Assembly (NCBI RefSeq): GCF_020966755.1
Contig: NZ_JAJKFT010000004.1
Location: 558,001-622,000, forward strand
DNA from: Blastopirellula sediminis
GTDB taxonomy: Bacteria > Planctomycetota > Planctomycetia > Pirellulales > Pirellulaceae
Direction of reading: 5' to 3'
DNA: 64,000 nt
Shown here in pieces: positions 38,240 through 46,522 of the stretch. Both the position numbers and the translations under genes were made by a program. Within the stretch, counting starts at the first letter, position 1, and every line of letters starts with the position of its first letter. The notes under the pieces were generated by a model. The model ran no database searches. It was not told where the DNA came from and worked only from the letters and a program-made list of their open reading frames with translations.

Positions 38240-38533
38240 CGCAAGGCCGGCGGTGCAGGGGGGCGAACTGGGTGAGCTCCATCATAAAAGCTGCCATGGT
38301 CGGATCGTGGCGGCTGTACCAAAGATTTGCCCTCGTCCAATGACAGAATCCCGCCAAGCCGATTTGGCCGTTTTTGGCCATTCTGGCGATTCTAGCGGTC
38401 ATTTCGGCGTTATTCTTTGACTGAAGTCCCTAGATTAAAACGCGTAAGTGTTGCTAGCATCTGCGGTTGCGCCAATATGAGCGTTCTGTGAACGCAAATT
38501 TTCCGAGTTTGAAAGAATTCTTGCAGGGGCTGA

Positions 38534-38562
38534 TTGTTTTTCGTCAAATAGGGATGCATAAT
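38534..38562 (+). promoter_or_regulatory. Sigma-70-like promoter upstream of the DeoR/BMC locus
   Basis: TTGTTT (38534-38539) and CATAAT (38557-38562) are separated by 17 bases. The start of transcription would be near 38569, giving a 45-base leader before the DeoR ATG. The 38240-38533 stretch before it holds no gene. The motif is suggestive only. Confidence 0.4.
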
Positions 38563-38614
38563 CTAGGTCGAGTAAAGAAAGACGATAAACTGCTAACCTT
38601 CAGGAACTCCAGAT

Positions 38615-39400
38615 ATGCAAGCGGACGTGCGGAGAGCACGACTGTTAGAGCTGGTGCGGTCGCGAGGATTCGCCTCGCTGCCGGATCTGGCCAGCGAGCT
38701 GGAAGTTTCGGAATCGACGGTTCGCCGTGACCTAGATTCTTTAGAGGACCTCGGTTCGGCCAAACGGACGCATGGCGGCGTCTTTTACACCGGACCGGCC
38801 CCCAATCTCCCGCACTTCGAGCTGCGACAGGAAATGCAGTGGGAGAAGAAACGGCAAATCGCTCGAGCGGCGAGCGCGCTGATCGAAGATGGAGACACGG
38901 TGCTCTTGGATGGCGGAAGCACGACCTACGAGCTGGCTCAGCTGTTGGTCGGACGGACGCTGCAAGTGGTCACCAACTCGCTGCCGGTCGCGAACCTGTT
39001 TATGGCCAGCAGCACGACCGATTTGATTTTCGTCGGCGGTTACGTTCACAACCGAACGGGAGTTTCGGTTGGTCCCTACGCCACGGAGATGATCGCGAAA
39101 TTAAACGCTCGGCGAGCGGTCCTCAGTACGGCCGGCATCACCGAGCAAGGACTGTACAACAGCAACTTGTTGTTGGTCGAAACCGAACAAGCGATGGTCC
39201 GCGCCGCCGGCGAAGTGATCATCGTCGCCGATAGTACGAAATTCGGGCGACAGAGCCTGGCTCACCAATGTCCGCTCGATGAGATCGACCGCCTGGTGGT
39301 CGACGACCAGATTACGCCTGAGTGGCTGGAAGTTTTGCAGAACGCGGGGATCGACACGATCATCGCCGACAGCACGACGCCGCCAGACGCCGTACGCTAA
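38615..39400 (+). CDS. DeoR-family transcriptional regulator of the BMC locus
   Basis: 261 residues. The N-terminal winged helix-turn-helix reads RRARLLELVRSRGFASLPDL, then ASELEVSESTVRRDLDSLED. The C-terminal sugar-phosphate sensing domain has the isomerase-like pocket motifs DGGSTTYELAQLL, VTNSLPVANLF and LSTAGITEQGLY. DeoR proteins typically repress until a sugar phosphate binds. Placed 36 bases upstream of pduL, so a deoxy-sugar phosphate (fuculose- or rhamnulose-1-phosphate) is the natural effector candidate, which is inference. Confidence 0.92.
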   Translation: MQADVRRARLLELVRSRGFASLPDLASELEVSESTVRRDLDSLEDLGSAKRTHGGVFYTGPAPNLPHFELRQEMQWEKKRQIARAASALIEDGDTVLLDGGSTTYELAQLLVGRTLQVVTNSLPVANLFMASSTTDLIFVGGYVHNRTGVSVGPYATEMIAKLNARRAVLSTAGITEQGLYNSNLLLVETEQAMVRAAGEVIIVADSTKFGRQSLAHQCPLDEIDRLVVDDQITPEWLEVLQNAGIDTIIADSTTPPDAVR

Positions 39401-39436
39401 ACCCTCCGCATGCCTGTCGATTAAGAACGCCCCCCA

Positions 39437-40147
39437 ATGACGCAAGCTCCGACTCTCGATCGCTCGACGATCGAACGAATCGTTCGCCAGATTGTCGCCG
39501 GCAACTCGGCTCCGGCCGCCGCTGCAGCTCCGGCTGCCGGCGCGGCGCCCAAGCTGGTCGTCAGCATCTCGGCGCGTCACGTTCACCTGACCGACGCCGA
39601 CGTCGAAACTCTGTTTGGTCCGGGTCACACGCTGACCCCGATGAAGGACCTCTATCAAGACGGCTTTTACGCCGCCGAAGAGACGGTGATGGTGGTTGGT
39701 CCGCGTCGCCGCATGCTGGAAAAGGTTCGCATCCTGGGACCGACTCGCGACTACAGCCAAGTCGAGCTCGCGTTCACCGACGCGATCTCGCTGGGGATCG
39801 ACGCGCCGGTTCGCGCCAGCGGCAAGATCGCCGGCACGCCGGGCTGCGTGCTGGTTGGTCCACGCGGCGTGGTCGACCTGCGAGAAGGGGTGATTCGCGC
39901 CGAACGCCATGTCCACATGAACAACACCGACGCGAAGTTCTACGGAGTCGCCAACGGCGATCGGGTGAACTTGCGAATCGTCTCGGGGGGCTGCACGACG
40001 ACGTTTGAGGATCTGCTCGTGCGAGCCGACGACGTCAGCAAGCTGGAAGTTCACCTCGATACGGATGAGGGGAACGCGTGCAATCTGGATGCGGCGACCG
40101 AAATCAAGCTGGTCAAGCAAGAGCCGTGCGGCTGCAAAACGCACTAA
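39437..40147 (+). CDS. pduL: Phosphate propanoyltransferase PduL (BMC phosphotransacylase)
   Basis: 236 residues. Converts an acyl-CoA and phosphate to acyl-phosphate and CoA, recycling CoA inside the compartment. Zinc-binding motifs [15 protein letters not shown] and [17 protein letters not shown] are both present, as is the family ending of two beta-barrel halves. Residues 4-21 ([18 protein letters not shown]) form an amphipathic helix followed by an Ala/Pro linker ([14 protein letters not shown]), as in encapsulation peptides. The tail EPCGCKTH has two close Cys. First enzyme gene of the locus. Confidence 0.95.
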   Translation: MTQAPTLDRSTIERIVRQIVAGNSAPAAAAAPAAGAAPKLVVSISARHVHLTDADVETLFGPGHTLTPMKDLYQDGFYAAEETVMVVGPRRRMLEKVRILGPTRDYSQVELAFTDAISLGIDAPVRASGKIAGTPGCVLVGPRGVVDLREGVIRAERHVHMNNTDAKFYGVANGDRVNLRIVSGGCTTTFEDLLVRADDVSKLEVHLDTDEGNACNLDAATEIKLVKQEPCGCKTH

Positions 40148-40336
40148 GGCTCGCTTGCGTCCGGCGACGCGAATCGAACACGTCCGCGCCGGCCCTTTGA
40201 GACTGCACCATGACGAGGTTGGTCGGTCGCGGACGCTTTACTTTGAGATCAAGTTGAATGTGACGCCGCCAAGCGAATGCGGACGCGGCAATTTTGAAAT
40301 TTCGTTTCCTGTTTTTTGTATCGGGAGAGACACCCC

Positions 40337-40645
40337 ATGGCGAAGGCAATGGAAGCGTTGGGCATGATCGAAACGAAGGGTTTTATCACCCTCGTTGAGG
40401 CGACCGACGCGATGATGAAAGCTGCGAACGTGAAGTTCGTCGGCTGGGACAAAATTGGCAGCGGTTTGGTTTCGGTCTTCGTGACGGGCGACGTCGCCGC
40501 CGTCAAAGCCGCCACCGACGCTGGCGTTGCGGCCGCTGGTCGCGTTGGCGAAGTGGTCGCCGTTCAAGTGATTCCGCGTCCGCACGACGACCTGACGGTC
40601 GTGTTGCCCCCTTCGGTCAACTACGGCGGCGGTTCGGCTGGCTAG
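40337..40645 (+). CDS. BMC-H hexameric shell protein 1
   Basis: 102 residues from the ATG at 40337. One BMC domain (Pfam00936 type) covering residues 5-88: [20 protein letters not shown], then [32 protein letters not shown] and [10 protein letters not shown]. Hexamers tile the facets of the protein shell and pores pass small substrates. The tail [12 protein letters not shown] is extra. A 190-base gap separates it from pduL, with a possible GGGAGAG site upstream. It is paired with a second BMC-H gene. Confidence 0.95.
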   Translation: MAKAMEALGMIETKGFITLVEATDAMMKAANVKFVGWDKIGSGLVSVFVTGDVAAVKAATDAGVAAAGRVGEVVAVQVIPRPHDDLTVVLPPSVNYGGGSAG

Positions 40646-40688
40646 TCTCTCCCCCTACAACGAACATTCCCAACAGGAATTGAAAACG

Positions 40689-40958
40689 ATGCAAACTGCA
40701 ATTGGCATGATTGAAACCAAGGGATTGGTCGGTCTGGTCGAAGCGACCGACGCGATGGCGAAGGCCGCCAACGTCAAGATCTCGAAGCGCGTCAACATCG
40801 GCGGCGCCTACATCACGGCTGTCGTCACCGGCGACGTCGGTAGCGTTCGCGCTGCGGTCGAAGCGGGCGCCGCTGCGGCTCAGCAAGTTGGCGGCCTGGT
40901 CGGCAGCCACGTGATTCCGCGTCCGGCTGACGGTTTGGTGGACGCCTACTTCAGCTAG
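40689..40958 (+). CDS. BMC-H hexameric shell protein 2
   Basis: 89 residues from the ATG at 40689, with AGGA 11 bases upstream. One BMC domain: TAIGMIETKGLVGLVEATDA, then MAKAANVKISKRVNIGG, ITAVVTGDVGSVRAAVEAGA and HVIPRPADGLVDAYF. It is very similar to shell protein 1, so a tandem duplication is likely, but the pore loop differs (RVNIGGAY versus KIGSGLV). No tandem-domain BMC-T protein is encoded in this locus, so the facets should be built from these two. Confidence 0.95.
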   Translation: MQTAIGMIETKGLVGLVEATDAMAKAANVKISKRVNIGGAYITAVVTGDVGSVRAAVEAGAAAAQQVGGLVGSHVIPRPADGLVDAYFS

Positions 40959-41018
40959 TAGCGAGAAGTTCGACATTCGTTTGTTTCCCCGGTACGCACA
41001 GGAAGGAGCCTCTACGCC

Positions 41019-42206
41019 ATGAAGGTTTTGGTAGCCAATCTCGGTTCGACCAGCTTCAAGTACCGCCTATACGACATGGAGAGCGAGACGCAGTTGGCCC
41101 GCGGCGGCATTGACCGCATCGGCGGCAGCGAAAGCTCGTGCTCGGTCGAGATCGGCGACTGGAAGGAAAATCGAACCGCGCATGTTCCGGATCACGCCGT
41201 TGCAGTGCAGCAATGCCTGTCGCAGCTGACCGACCCGGAGCATGGTTGTCTGAAATCGGCGGACGAAGTCGCTGCGATTGGATTCAAGGCGGTCCACGGC
41301 GGACGCGTGTCGGGCGTGCAGCGAGTCACGCCGGACGTGCTGGATGCGATGGCGGAAATGAGCCCCGTCGCGCCGGCCCACAATCCTCCTTACATCAACG
41401 CGATGCGTTTGTTGGGAGAGAAGCTTCCCGAGATTCCGTTGGTAGCGGCATTTGAAACCGGCTTTCATCAGACCATTCCGAATCGGCTTCGTTACTATGC
41501 GATTCCGAAAGGTTGGTCGGACGAATACCAGATCAAACGCTGGGGTTTTCATGGAGCGAGCCACCGATACATCGGCGTTCGCTCGGCCGAGCTATTGGGA
41601 CGCGACGACCTCCGCGTGATCTCATGCCATCTCGGCGGCAGCAGCAGCTTGTGCGCGATCCGCAACAAGCGAAGCGCCGCGACGACGATGGGAATGAGCC
41701 CGCAAACGGGGCTGCCGCAAAACAATCGGGTCGGCGACTTTGACGCCTACTTCTTACCGATGCTGATGGAGAAGACCGGCAAGTCGCTGGAAGAACTGCT
41801 CGCTTATCTCGGCAGCCAGGGCGGCTTGCTGGGAATCAGCGGCGGGATCAGCGGCGACATGCGCGATTTGGAAGAAGCGGCCGCCGGCGGCAACGCCGAC
41901 GCGCAGCTGGCCATCGACGTTTACATCAGCGAAATCCGCCGCTACCTGGGCGGAATGCTGATCGAACTCGGCGGCGTCGACGCGATCGTCTTCACCGGTG
42001 GAATCGGGGAGAACGGCAAGCAAGTGCGAGCCGACGTTTGTGCGAACTTGAGCGAACTTGGAATTGAACTGGACGCGGCGAAAAACGACGCGGCCAAAGG
42101 CGAGTCGGCCATTCACGCCGACGGCGGCAAAACGCAGATCTGGGTCATCCCGACCAACGAAGAGTTGATCGTGGCCCGGCAAACCAAGCAACTGTTGGAG
42201 AGCTGA
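41019..42206 (+). CDS. Acetate/propionate kinase of the BMC locus
   Basis: 395 residues, the usual length of the acetokinase family. It makes ATP from acyl-phosphate. Motifs: [18 protein letters not shown] (phosphate 1), the substrate region with [33 protein letters not shown], and [19 protein letters not shown], plus the late adenosine block [15 protein letters not shown]. With PduL it completes substrate-level phosphorylation. It starts with AGGAG upstream and ends 3 bases before the next gene. The natural substrate may be lactyl- or propionyl-phosphate, which the sequence does not decide. Confidence 0.94.
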   Translation: MKVLVANLGSTSFKYRLYDMESETQLARGGIDRIGGSESSCSVEIGDWKENRTAHVPDHAVAVQQCLSQLTDPEHGCLKSADEVAAIGFKAVHGGRVSGVQRVTPDVLDAMAEMSPVAPAHNPPYINAMRLLGEKLPEIPLVAAFETGFHQTIPNRLRYYAIPKGWSDEYQIKRWGFHGASHRYIGVRSAELLGRDDLRVISCHLGGSSSLCAIRNKRSAATTMGMSPQTGLPQNNRVGDFDAYFLPMLMEKTGKSLEELLAYLGSQGGLLGISGGISGDMRDLEEAAAGGNADAQLAIDVYISEIRRYLGGMLIELGGVDAIVFTGGIGENGKQVRADVCANLSELGIELDAAKNDAAKGESAIHADGGKTQIWVIPTNEELIVARQTKQLLES

Positions 42207-42209
42207 TCG

Positions 42210-42671
42210 ATGTTCATCGCGAAAGTGACCGGCTCGGTCATCGCCACGCAAAAAGTGGACTCGATGGTCGGCAATAAGTTGCTGGTCGTCGAGCCGTACC
42301 GCTTGGAACCGAAAGATCGCAAGACGCTGGTCACGACCGGACGTACGTTCATTGCGGTCGATATGCTCGGTTCAGGCGTTGGCGACTTCGTGTTGATCAC
42401 CCAGGGCTCCAGCGCTCGTTTGACGCCGGAGACCAAGAGCTTGCCGATTGATTGCGTGGTGGTCGGAATCGTCGACCAGGCTCACATCGATCAAGCTTGC
42501 GTCTATTCGCGAGAAGACGCCCCGGCGGAAGAGCAGCCGCCGGTGGAAGTAAAGCCTCCGGTTGAAGCGAAGAAGGCGAAGCCGAAGGCGGCGCCCAAAC
42601 CGAAGCCGGAACCGGAAGCGGAACCGACTCCGGAAGGCGAACCCGAAACGGACGCCGACGCGACCGAATAG
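42210..42671 (+). CDS. BMC-P vertex protein (EutN/CcmL) with long charged tail
   Basis: 153 residues. The EutN/CcmL pentamer domain covers residues 1-90: MFIAKVTGSVIATQKVDSMV, GNKLLVVEPYRLEP, FIAVDMLGSGVGDFVLITQG, and IDCVVVGIVD. Pentamers close the shell vertices. The remaining 60 residues are low-complexity Pro/Glu/Lys (PPVEVKPPVEAKKAKPKAAP, then PEAEPTPEGEPETDADATE), unusual for the family, which normally ends near residue 95. It starts 3 bases after the kinase stop. Confidence 0.92.
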   Translation: MFIAKVTGSVIATQKVDSMVGNKLLVVEPYRLEPKDRKTLVTTGRTFIAVDMLGSGVGDFVLITQGSSARLTPETKSLPIDCVVVGIVDQAHIDQACVYSREDAPAEEQPPVEVKPPVEAKKAKPKAAPKPKPEPEAEPTPEGEPETDADATE

Positions 42672-42735
42672 TTTCCCCCAAACAGCGACACCCCGCGCGG
42701 CTTGACCGCGCACCACGATAACGAAAGTTTTCGCC

Positions 42736-44175
42736 ATGCAAATCGACGAATCCTTGATCCGAAGCGTCGTCGCTCAGGTGCTGGCCGAAGTTGGTTCGGC
42801 GCCTGCGGCCACAAGCGGTTTCACTGGTCGCCGCGGCATTTTTGAATGTGCCCACGAAGCGGTCAGCGCCGCTCGCGAAGCGTTCGAGCGACTTTCCGAG
42901 CGAACCGTCGCCGATCGCAAGCAGGTCATCGACATCATCCGCAAGATTGCGATGGACCAAAAGGTCGAGCTCGGCACGATGGAGATGAACGAAACGCAGA
43001 TCGGTCGCTTGGCGCACAAGATCGAGAAGCTCGAAACGTTGGGCAAAATGACCCCCGGCGTCGAGTTCCTCGAAAGCAAGGTCTACAGCGGCGACCATGG
43101 TCTGGCCGTGATCGAACACGCTCCGTTCGGCGTCATCGGCTGCATCACTCCGGTCACCCACTCGCTGCCGACCATCACCGGTAACGCGATCAACATGATC
43201 GCCGGCGGCAACACGCTGGTCGTCAATCCGCATCCGAGCGGTAAGCGGGTCGCGGTCGAAGGGGTGCGTCGCTACAACGAAGCGATCTTCCGCGCCCTGG
43301 GAATCGACAACCTGATCTGCGTGATCGCCGAACCGACGCTGGAAACGGCCGATGTGATCTTCCATCACCGCGACGTGGCGATGATCTGCGTCACCGGCGG
43401 TCCGGCCGTCGCCAAAGCGGCCCTCAACTCGGGCAAACGCGCCGTCGTCGCCGGGCCGGGAAATCCGCCGGTTGTGGTCGACGAAACGGCCGACTTGGAT
43501 CGTGCGGCTCGCTGCATCATTCAAGGCGCCTCGTACGACAACAACTTGCTCTGCATCGCCGAGAAGGAAGTCTTTGTCGTCAACTCGGTCTTCGACGACC
43601 TGATGAAGGCGATGGAACGAGCCGGCGCCGTCCGTTTGAACTCGAACGAAATTGATCGCCTGACCAAGGTGGCGATTTCGGAAGTCGAGATGAACGGCAA
43701 GAAGAAGATGGTCGCCCACAAGGACTTCATCGGCAAAGACGCCGCCGTGTTGGCCAAGGCCGCCGGCAAGAGCATCAACCCGAACGTCGAATTGATCTTC
43801 GGCGAAACCGACGAGCACAACCCGTTCGTTCCGGTCGAACAGATGATGCCGTTCGTCCCGTTCGTTCGCTGCCACGATGTGGAAGAAGCGATCGATAAGG
43901 CGAAATACTATGAACACGGCTTCCGTCACACGGCGATCATTCACTCGAACAACGTCCGCAACATGACTCGCATGGGTCGTGCGATGGATACGACGCTGTT
44001 CGTCAAGAACGGCCCCTGCATGGCGTCGCTTGGCTTGGGAGGCGAGGGTTACATCTCGTTCTCGATCGCCACGCCGACCGGCGAAGGGGTGACGACGCCG
44101 CTCACGTTTACGCGTGAACGCCGTTGCTCGCTGATTGACGACTTGTGCATCCTCGGTCACCCGGGCAAGAGATAA
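42736..44175 (+). CDS. CoA-acylating aldehyde dehydrogenase (PduP/EutE type)
   Basis: 479 residues. It oxidises an aldehyde, here probably lactaldehyde, to acyl-CoA with NAD. Catalytic Cys lies in ASYDNNLLCIAEKEVFVV; other motifs are HAPFGVIGCITPVTHSLPT and ICVTGGPAVAKAALNSG. Residues 2-18 (QIDESLIRSVVAQVLAE) form an amphipathic encapsulation-type helix with a Gly/Ser/Ala linker (GSAPAATSG). It therefore should be packaged in the shell. It ends 3 bases before the next vertex gene. A long open frame on the opposite strand is only a coding shadow. Confidence 0.96.
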   Translation: MQIDESLIRSVVAQVLAEVGSAPAATSGFTGRRGIFECAHEAVSAAREAFERLSERTVADRKQVIDIIRKIAMDQKVELGTMEMNETQIGRLAHKIEKLETLGKMTPGVEFLESKVYSGDHGLAVIEHAPFGVIGCITPVTHSLPTITGNAINMIAGGNTLVVNPHPSGKRVAVEGVRRYNEAIFRALGIDNLICVIAEPTLETADVIFHHRDVAMICVTGGPAVAKAALNSGKRAVVAGPGNPPVVVDETADLDRAARCIIQGASYDNNLLCIAEKEVFVVNSVFDDLMKAMERAGAVRLNSNEIDRLTKVAISEVEMNGKKKMVAHKDFIGKDAAVLAKAAGKSINPNVELIFGETDEHNPFVPVEQMMPFVPFVRCHDVEEAIDKAKYYEHGFRHTAIIHSNNVRNMTRMGRAMDTTLFVKNGPCMASLGLGGEGYISFSIATPTGEGVTTPLTFTRERRCSLIDDLCILGHPGKR

Positions 44176-44178
44176 GCG

Positions 44179-44436
44179 ATGAATCTGGCGAAGGTAGTCG
44201 GTACGGCGACCAGCACGGTCAAGCATCCGTCGATGCAGGGCTGGAAGCTGCTTGTCGTGCAGCCGCAACTGATCGACGGCGGGCCTGATGGGCATCCGCT
44301 GTTGGCGGTCGATGCGGTCGGCGCCGGGCCAGGCGAAACGGTCATGATCACCAGCGACGGCCAGGCGACCCGCGAACTGTTGGGTTTTCCGAAGACGCCG
44401 GTTCGCTGGACCGTGATCGGGATCGCAGACGAATAA
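44179..44436 (+). CDS. BMC-P vertex protein (EutN/CcmL) 2
   Basis: 85 residues, one EutN/CcmL domain: MNLAKVVGTATSTVKHPSMQ, then KLLVVQPQLIDG, LLAVDAVGAGPGETVMITSD, and WTVIGIADE at the end. It is the shortest of the three vertex proteins. It starts 3 bases after the aldehyde dehydrogenase stop, so it is translationally linked. Multiple vertex paralogues are normal in BMC loci. Confidence 0.93.
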   Translation: MNLAKVVGTATSTVKHPSMQGWKLLVVQPQLIDGGPDGHPLLAVDAVGAGPGETVMITSDGQATRELLGFPKTPVRWTVIGIADE

Positions 44437-44457
44437 ACGAGACGCTTCGAGACGGTC

Positions 44458-45132
44458 ATGCAACTGAGCCCGGAACAAATCGATCGCATTGTGCGGCTGG
44501 TAGTCCAGCAGGTACGTGCGCTGGAGAAGAGTTCCGCGGCGACGACGGTGCAACTGGCTCCGAGCGTCGAAATTTCGACCGACGGCAGCGAAGTGGCGCT
44601 GGCCGACCGGATCGTGACGATCGAGACGCTGGAAGGAAAGATCGGCGGCGCCAAGTCGCTGGTCGTTTCTCCGCAAGCGATCGTGACTCCGGCGGCTCGC
44701 GACGCCCTACGTGATCGCGGCGTGAAACTGCTTCGCGACAGCGAAGCGGCGAAGCGAGCGAAGAAGCCGGTCGAAGTGCTGGCCTTTAACGCCAACGGCG
44801 TCACGTCGTGGCGCGAACGAGGACCAGTCGGCGTCTTTATCGATTTGACGTCGACGGTCAAGCAAGCGGCCTTGGCCGCGAAACAAGACAAGATTGTGAT
44901 TCTGCTGACCGAGTCGCCGGAGGCGGCTTGCTGTGCGGCGAATCGCGATGCGGAAATTCGGGCGGCGTCGGTCGATTCGATCGACGCGCTCAATCGCGTC
45001 CTGCCGCAAACGGCGGCCAACGTGATTGCGGTCGATCCGGGCAAAATTGCTCGCGAGAAAATCGCCGAATTTATCGAAACGATTCACTTGCATCAGACGG
45101 TCGCCGCACCGGCGGCCCTGACGCAAAAGTAA
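44458..45132 (+). CDS. BMC cargo-like protein with encapsulation helix; RpiB-like C-terminal half
   Basis: 224 residues of no firmly recognised family. Residues 3-20 (LSPEQIDRIVRLVVQQVR) are an amphipathic helix like the encapsulation peptides of its neighbours. A middle segment (VTPAARDALRDRGVKLL) resembles the linker found in other BMC proteins. The last 90 residues recall ribose-5-phosphate isomerase B: KIVILLTESPEAACCAANRD, then EIRAASVDSIDALN and ANVIAVDPGKIAREKIAEFI. The catalytic Cys of the RpiB CGSG loop is not in place (LTESPEA instead). Likely luminal, role unknown. Confidence 0.72.
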   Translation: MQLSPEQIDRIVRLVVQQVRALEKSSAATTVQLAPSVEISTDGSEVALADRIVTIETLEGKIGGAKSLVVSPQAIVTPAARDALRDRGVKLLRDSEAAKRAKKPVEVLAFNANGVTSWRERGPVGVFIDLTSTVKQAALAAKQDKIVILLTESPEAACCAANRDAEIRAASVDSIDALNRVLPQTAANVIAVDPGKIAREKIAEFIETIHLHQTVAAPAALTQK

Positions 45133-45152
45133 CCGCTTGGGATTTGTGACTC

Positions 45153-45443
45153 ATGCGTATCGCAGAAATCGTCGGCAAGGTGACGCTCGGCAGAGTTCAC
45201 CCCACGTTGCAGGGCGCCCAGCTCAAACTGGCCGTCCCTTTGACGCTGGAGCATTTGCGCGGCGAGAAAGATCCGCTCGATGATGAGTTCCTGGTGGTTT
45301 ACGACCCTTTTTCGACGGGCGTCGGCGAGCAGATCGCGCTCAGCGAAGGGGGCGAAGCGGCCCAGCCGTTTTATCCCGAACTGAAGCCGGTCGACGCGTA
45401 CAACGCGGCGATCCTCGATTCCGTCCACTTACGTGACCAATAA
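45153..45443 (+). CDS. BMC-P vertex protein (EutN/CcmL) 3
   Basis: 96 residues, one EutN/CcmL domain: MRIAEIVGKVTLGRVHPTLQ, KLAVPLTLEHLRGE, FLVVYDPFSTGVGEQIALSE, and YNAAILDSVHL at the end. It differs most from the other two in its loops (LEHLRGEKDPLDDE). The three pentamer genes flank the aldehyde dehydrogenase and the RpiB-like cargo. It starts 20 bases after the preceding gene. Confidence 0.92.
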   Translation: MRIAEIVGKVTLGRVHPTLQGAQLKLAVPLTLEHLRGEKDPLDDEFLVVYDPFSTGVGEQIALSEGGEAAQPFYPELKPVDAYNAAILDSVHLRDQ

Positions 45444-45505
45444 CGGACTAGTCGCCCCGCAATCGACTAGCGACCCTGTCTCCTAACCAAGCGAGCAGAC
45501 AAGCG

Positions 45506-46369
45506 ATGACCAACGTTCACCGTATCAAGCAAGACATTTGTGAAATCGGCCGCCGAATCTACAACAAGGGATTCGCCGCCGCGAACGACGGTAACATTAC
45601 CGTCCGCATCAGCGAGAACGAAATCCTCTGCACGCCGACGATGCAGTCGAAAGGCTTCCTGAAGCCGGAAGACATCGCCACGATCGACATGACCGGCAAG
45701 CAGATCGCCGGCAGCAAGCCGCGTTCGAGCGAAGCGTTGCTGCACTTGGAAATCTACCAGCGTCGCGCCGACGTGAAGAGCGTCGTCCACTGCCACCCGC
45801 CGCACGCGACCGCCTTCGCGATGGCTCGCGAACCGATTCCGCAATGCGTGCTGCCGGAAGTCGAAGTCTTCCTGGGCGACGTGCCGATCACCAAGTACGA
45901 AACCCCCGGCGGCAAGGCCTTCGCCGAAACGATTCTGCCGTTCGTCGACAAGACCAACATCATGCTCTTGGCGAACCACGGTACGGTCAGCTACGGCGAA
46001 ACGGTCGAACGCGCCTACTGGTGGACCGAAATTCTGGACGCCTACTGCCGCATGCTGATCCTGGCGAAGCAGCTGGGCCGCATCGAATACTTCACCGAAG
46101 AAAAAGAACGCGAACTGCTCGACCTGAAGCAACGTTGGGGCTGGAGCGATCCGCGTAACACCGAAGAGTACAAGGACTGCGACATCTGCGCGAACGACAT
46201 CTTCCGCGACAGCTGGAAAGATTCGCTCGTCCAGCGGAAAGCGTTCCCCGCTCCGCCGGCGATGGGCCCGAAGGCGCAAGCCGCCGCTCCGGTCCTGGGC
46301 AACGATCAGGAAGCCCTGATCCAGGCGATCACCACCCGCGTGATGGCCGAACTGGCGAAGCGTTCGTAG
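45506..46369 (+). CDS. Class II aldolase (fuculose/rhamnulose-1-phosphate type) with C-terminal encapsulation helix
   Basis: 287 residues. Zinc-dependent aldolase that cleaves a 1-phospho-ketose to lactaldehyde and dihydroxyacetone phosphate. Zinc ligands: VVHCHPPHATAFAM (two His) and LLANHGTVSYG (third His); the Glu in SSEALLHLEIYQ is catalytic. Family members are about 215 residues. Here the extra 60 residues end in an Ala/Pro linker (PAMGPKAQAAAPV) and an amphipathic helix NDQEALIQAITTRVMAELAK, so the encapsulation peptide is at the C terminus. Located after the vertex gene. Confidence 0.93.
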   Translation: MTNVHRIKQDICEIGRRIYNKGFAAANDGNITVRISENEILCTPTMQSKGFLKPEDIATIDMTGKQIAGSKPRSSEALLHLEIYQRRADVKSVVHCHPPHATAFAMAREPIPQCVLPEVEVFLGDVPITKYETPGGKAFAETILPFVDKTNIMLLANHGTVSYGETVERAYWWTEILDAYCRMLILAKQLGRIEYFTEEKERELLDLKQRWGWSDPRNTEEYKDCDICANDIFRDSWKDSLVQRKAFPAPPAMGPKAQAAAPVLGNDQEALIQAITTRVMAELAKRS

Positions 46370-46400
46370 TCGAAAGAGTCGAAGTGCCGCCCCACACTAT

Positions 46401-46423
46401 CCCGCAGCGCAAGCAAGGGAATG
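46401..46423. repeat. Single arm of the CCCGAAGCGC repeat family
   Basis: cccgcagcgcaagcaaggga at 46401-46420, in the 153-base spacer between the aldolase and dehydrogenase genes, resembles one arm of the palindromes at 8074-8241 and 49324-49466. Its complementary arm is not found. It is probably a decayed copy. Confidence 0.5.
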
Positions 46424-46522
46424 TGCCTGGCCACTTCAACAGGTGAGGCGCCGCGACATGCCGGCGCTTCAGGCTACGAAGAACCAAAGACGCAGAACAC
46501 ACCCTGACTGGTTGAGAGAGAC

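Noticed and set aside
38240-38533. Fucose or rhamnose isomerase or kinase gene near the BMC locus
   Set aside because: No frame in this gap or in the flanking genes fits these enzymes.
42397-44676. Minus-strand open frame of 759 codons opposite the BMC aldehyde dehydrogenase
   Set aside because: Rich in Arg, Asp and His with no domain-like text. It is the codon-bias shadow of the plus-strand dehydrogenase and its neighbours, which have clear motifs.
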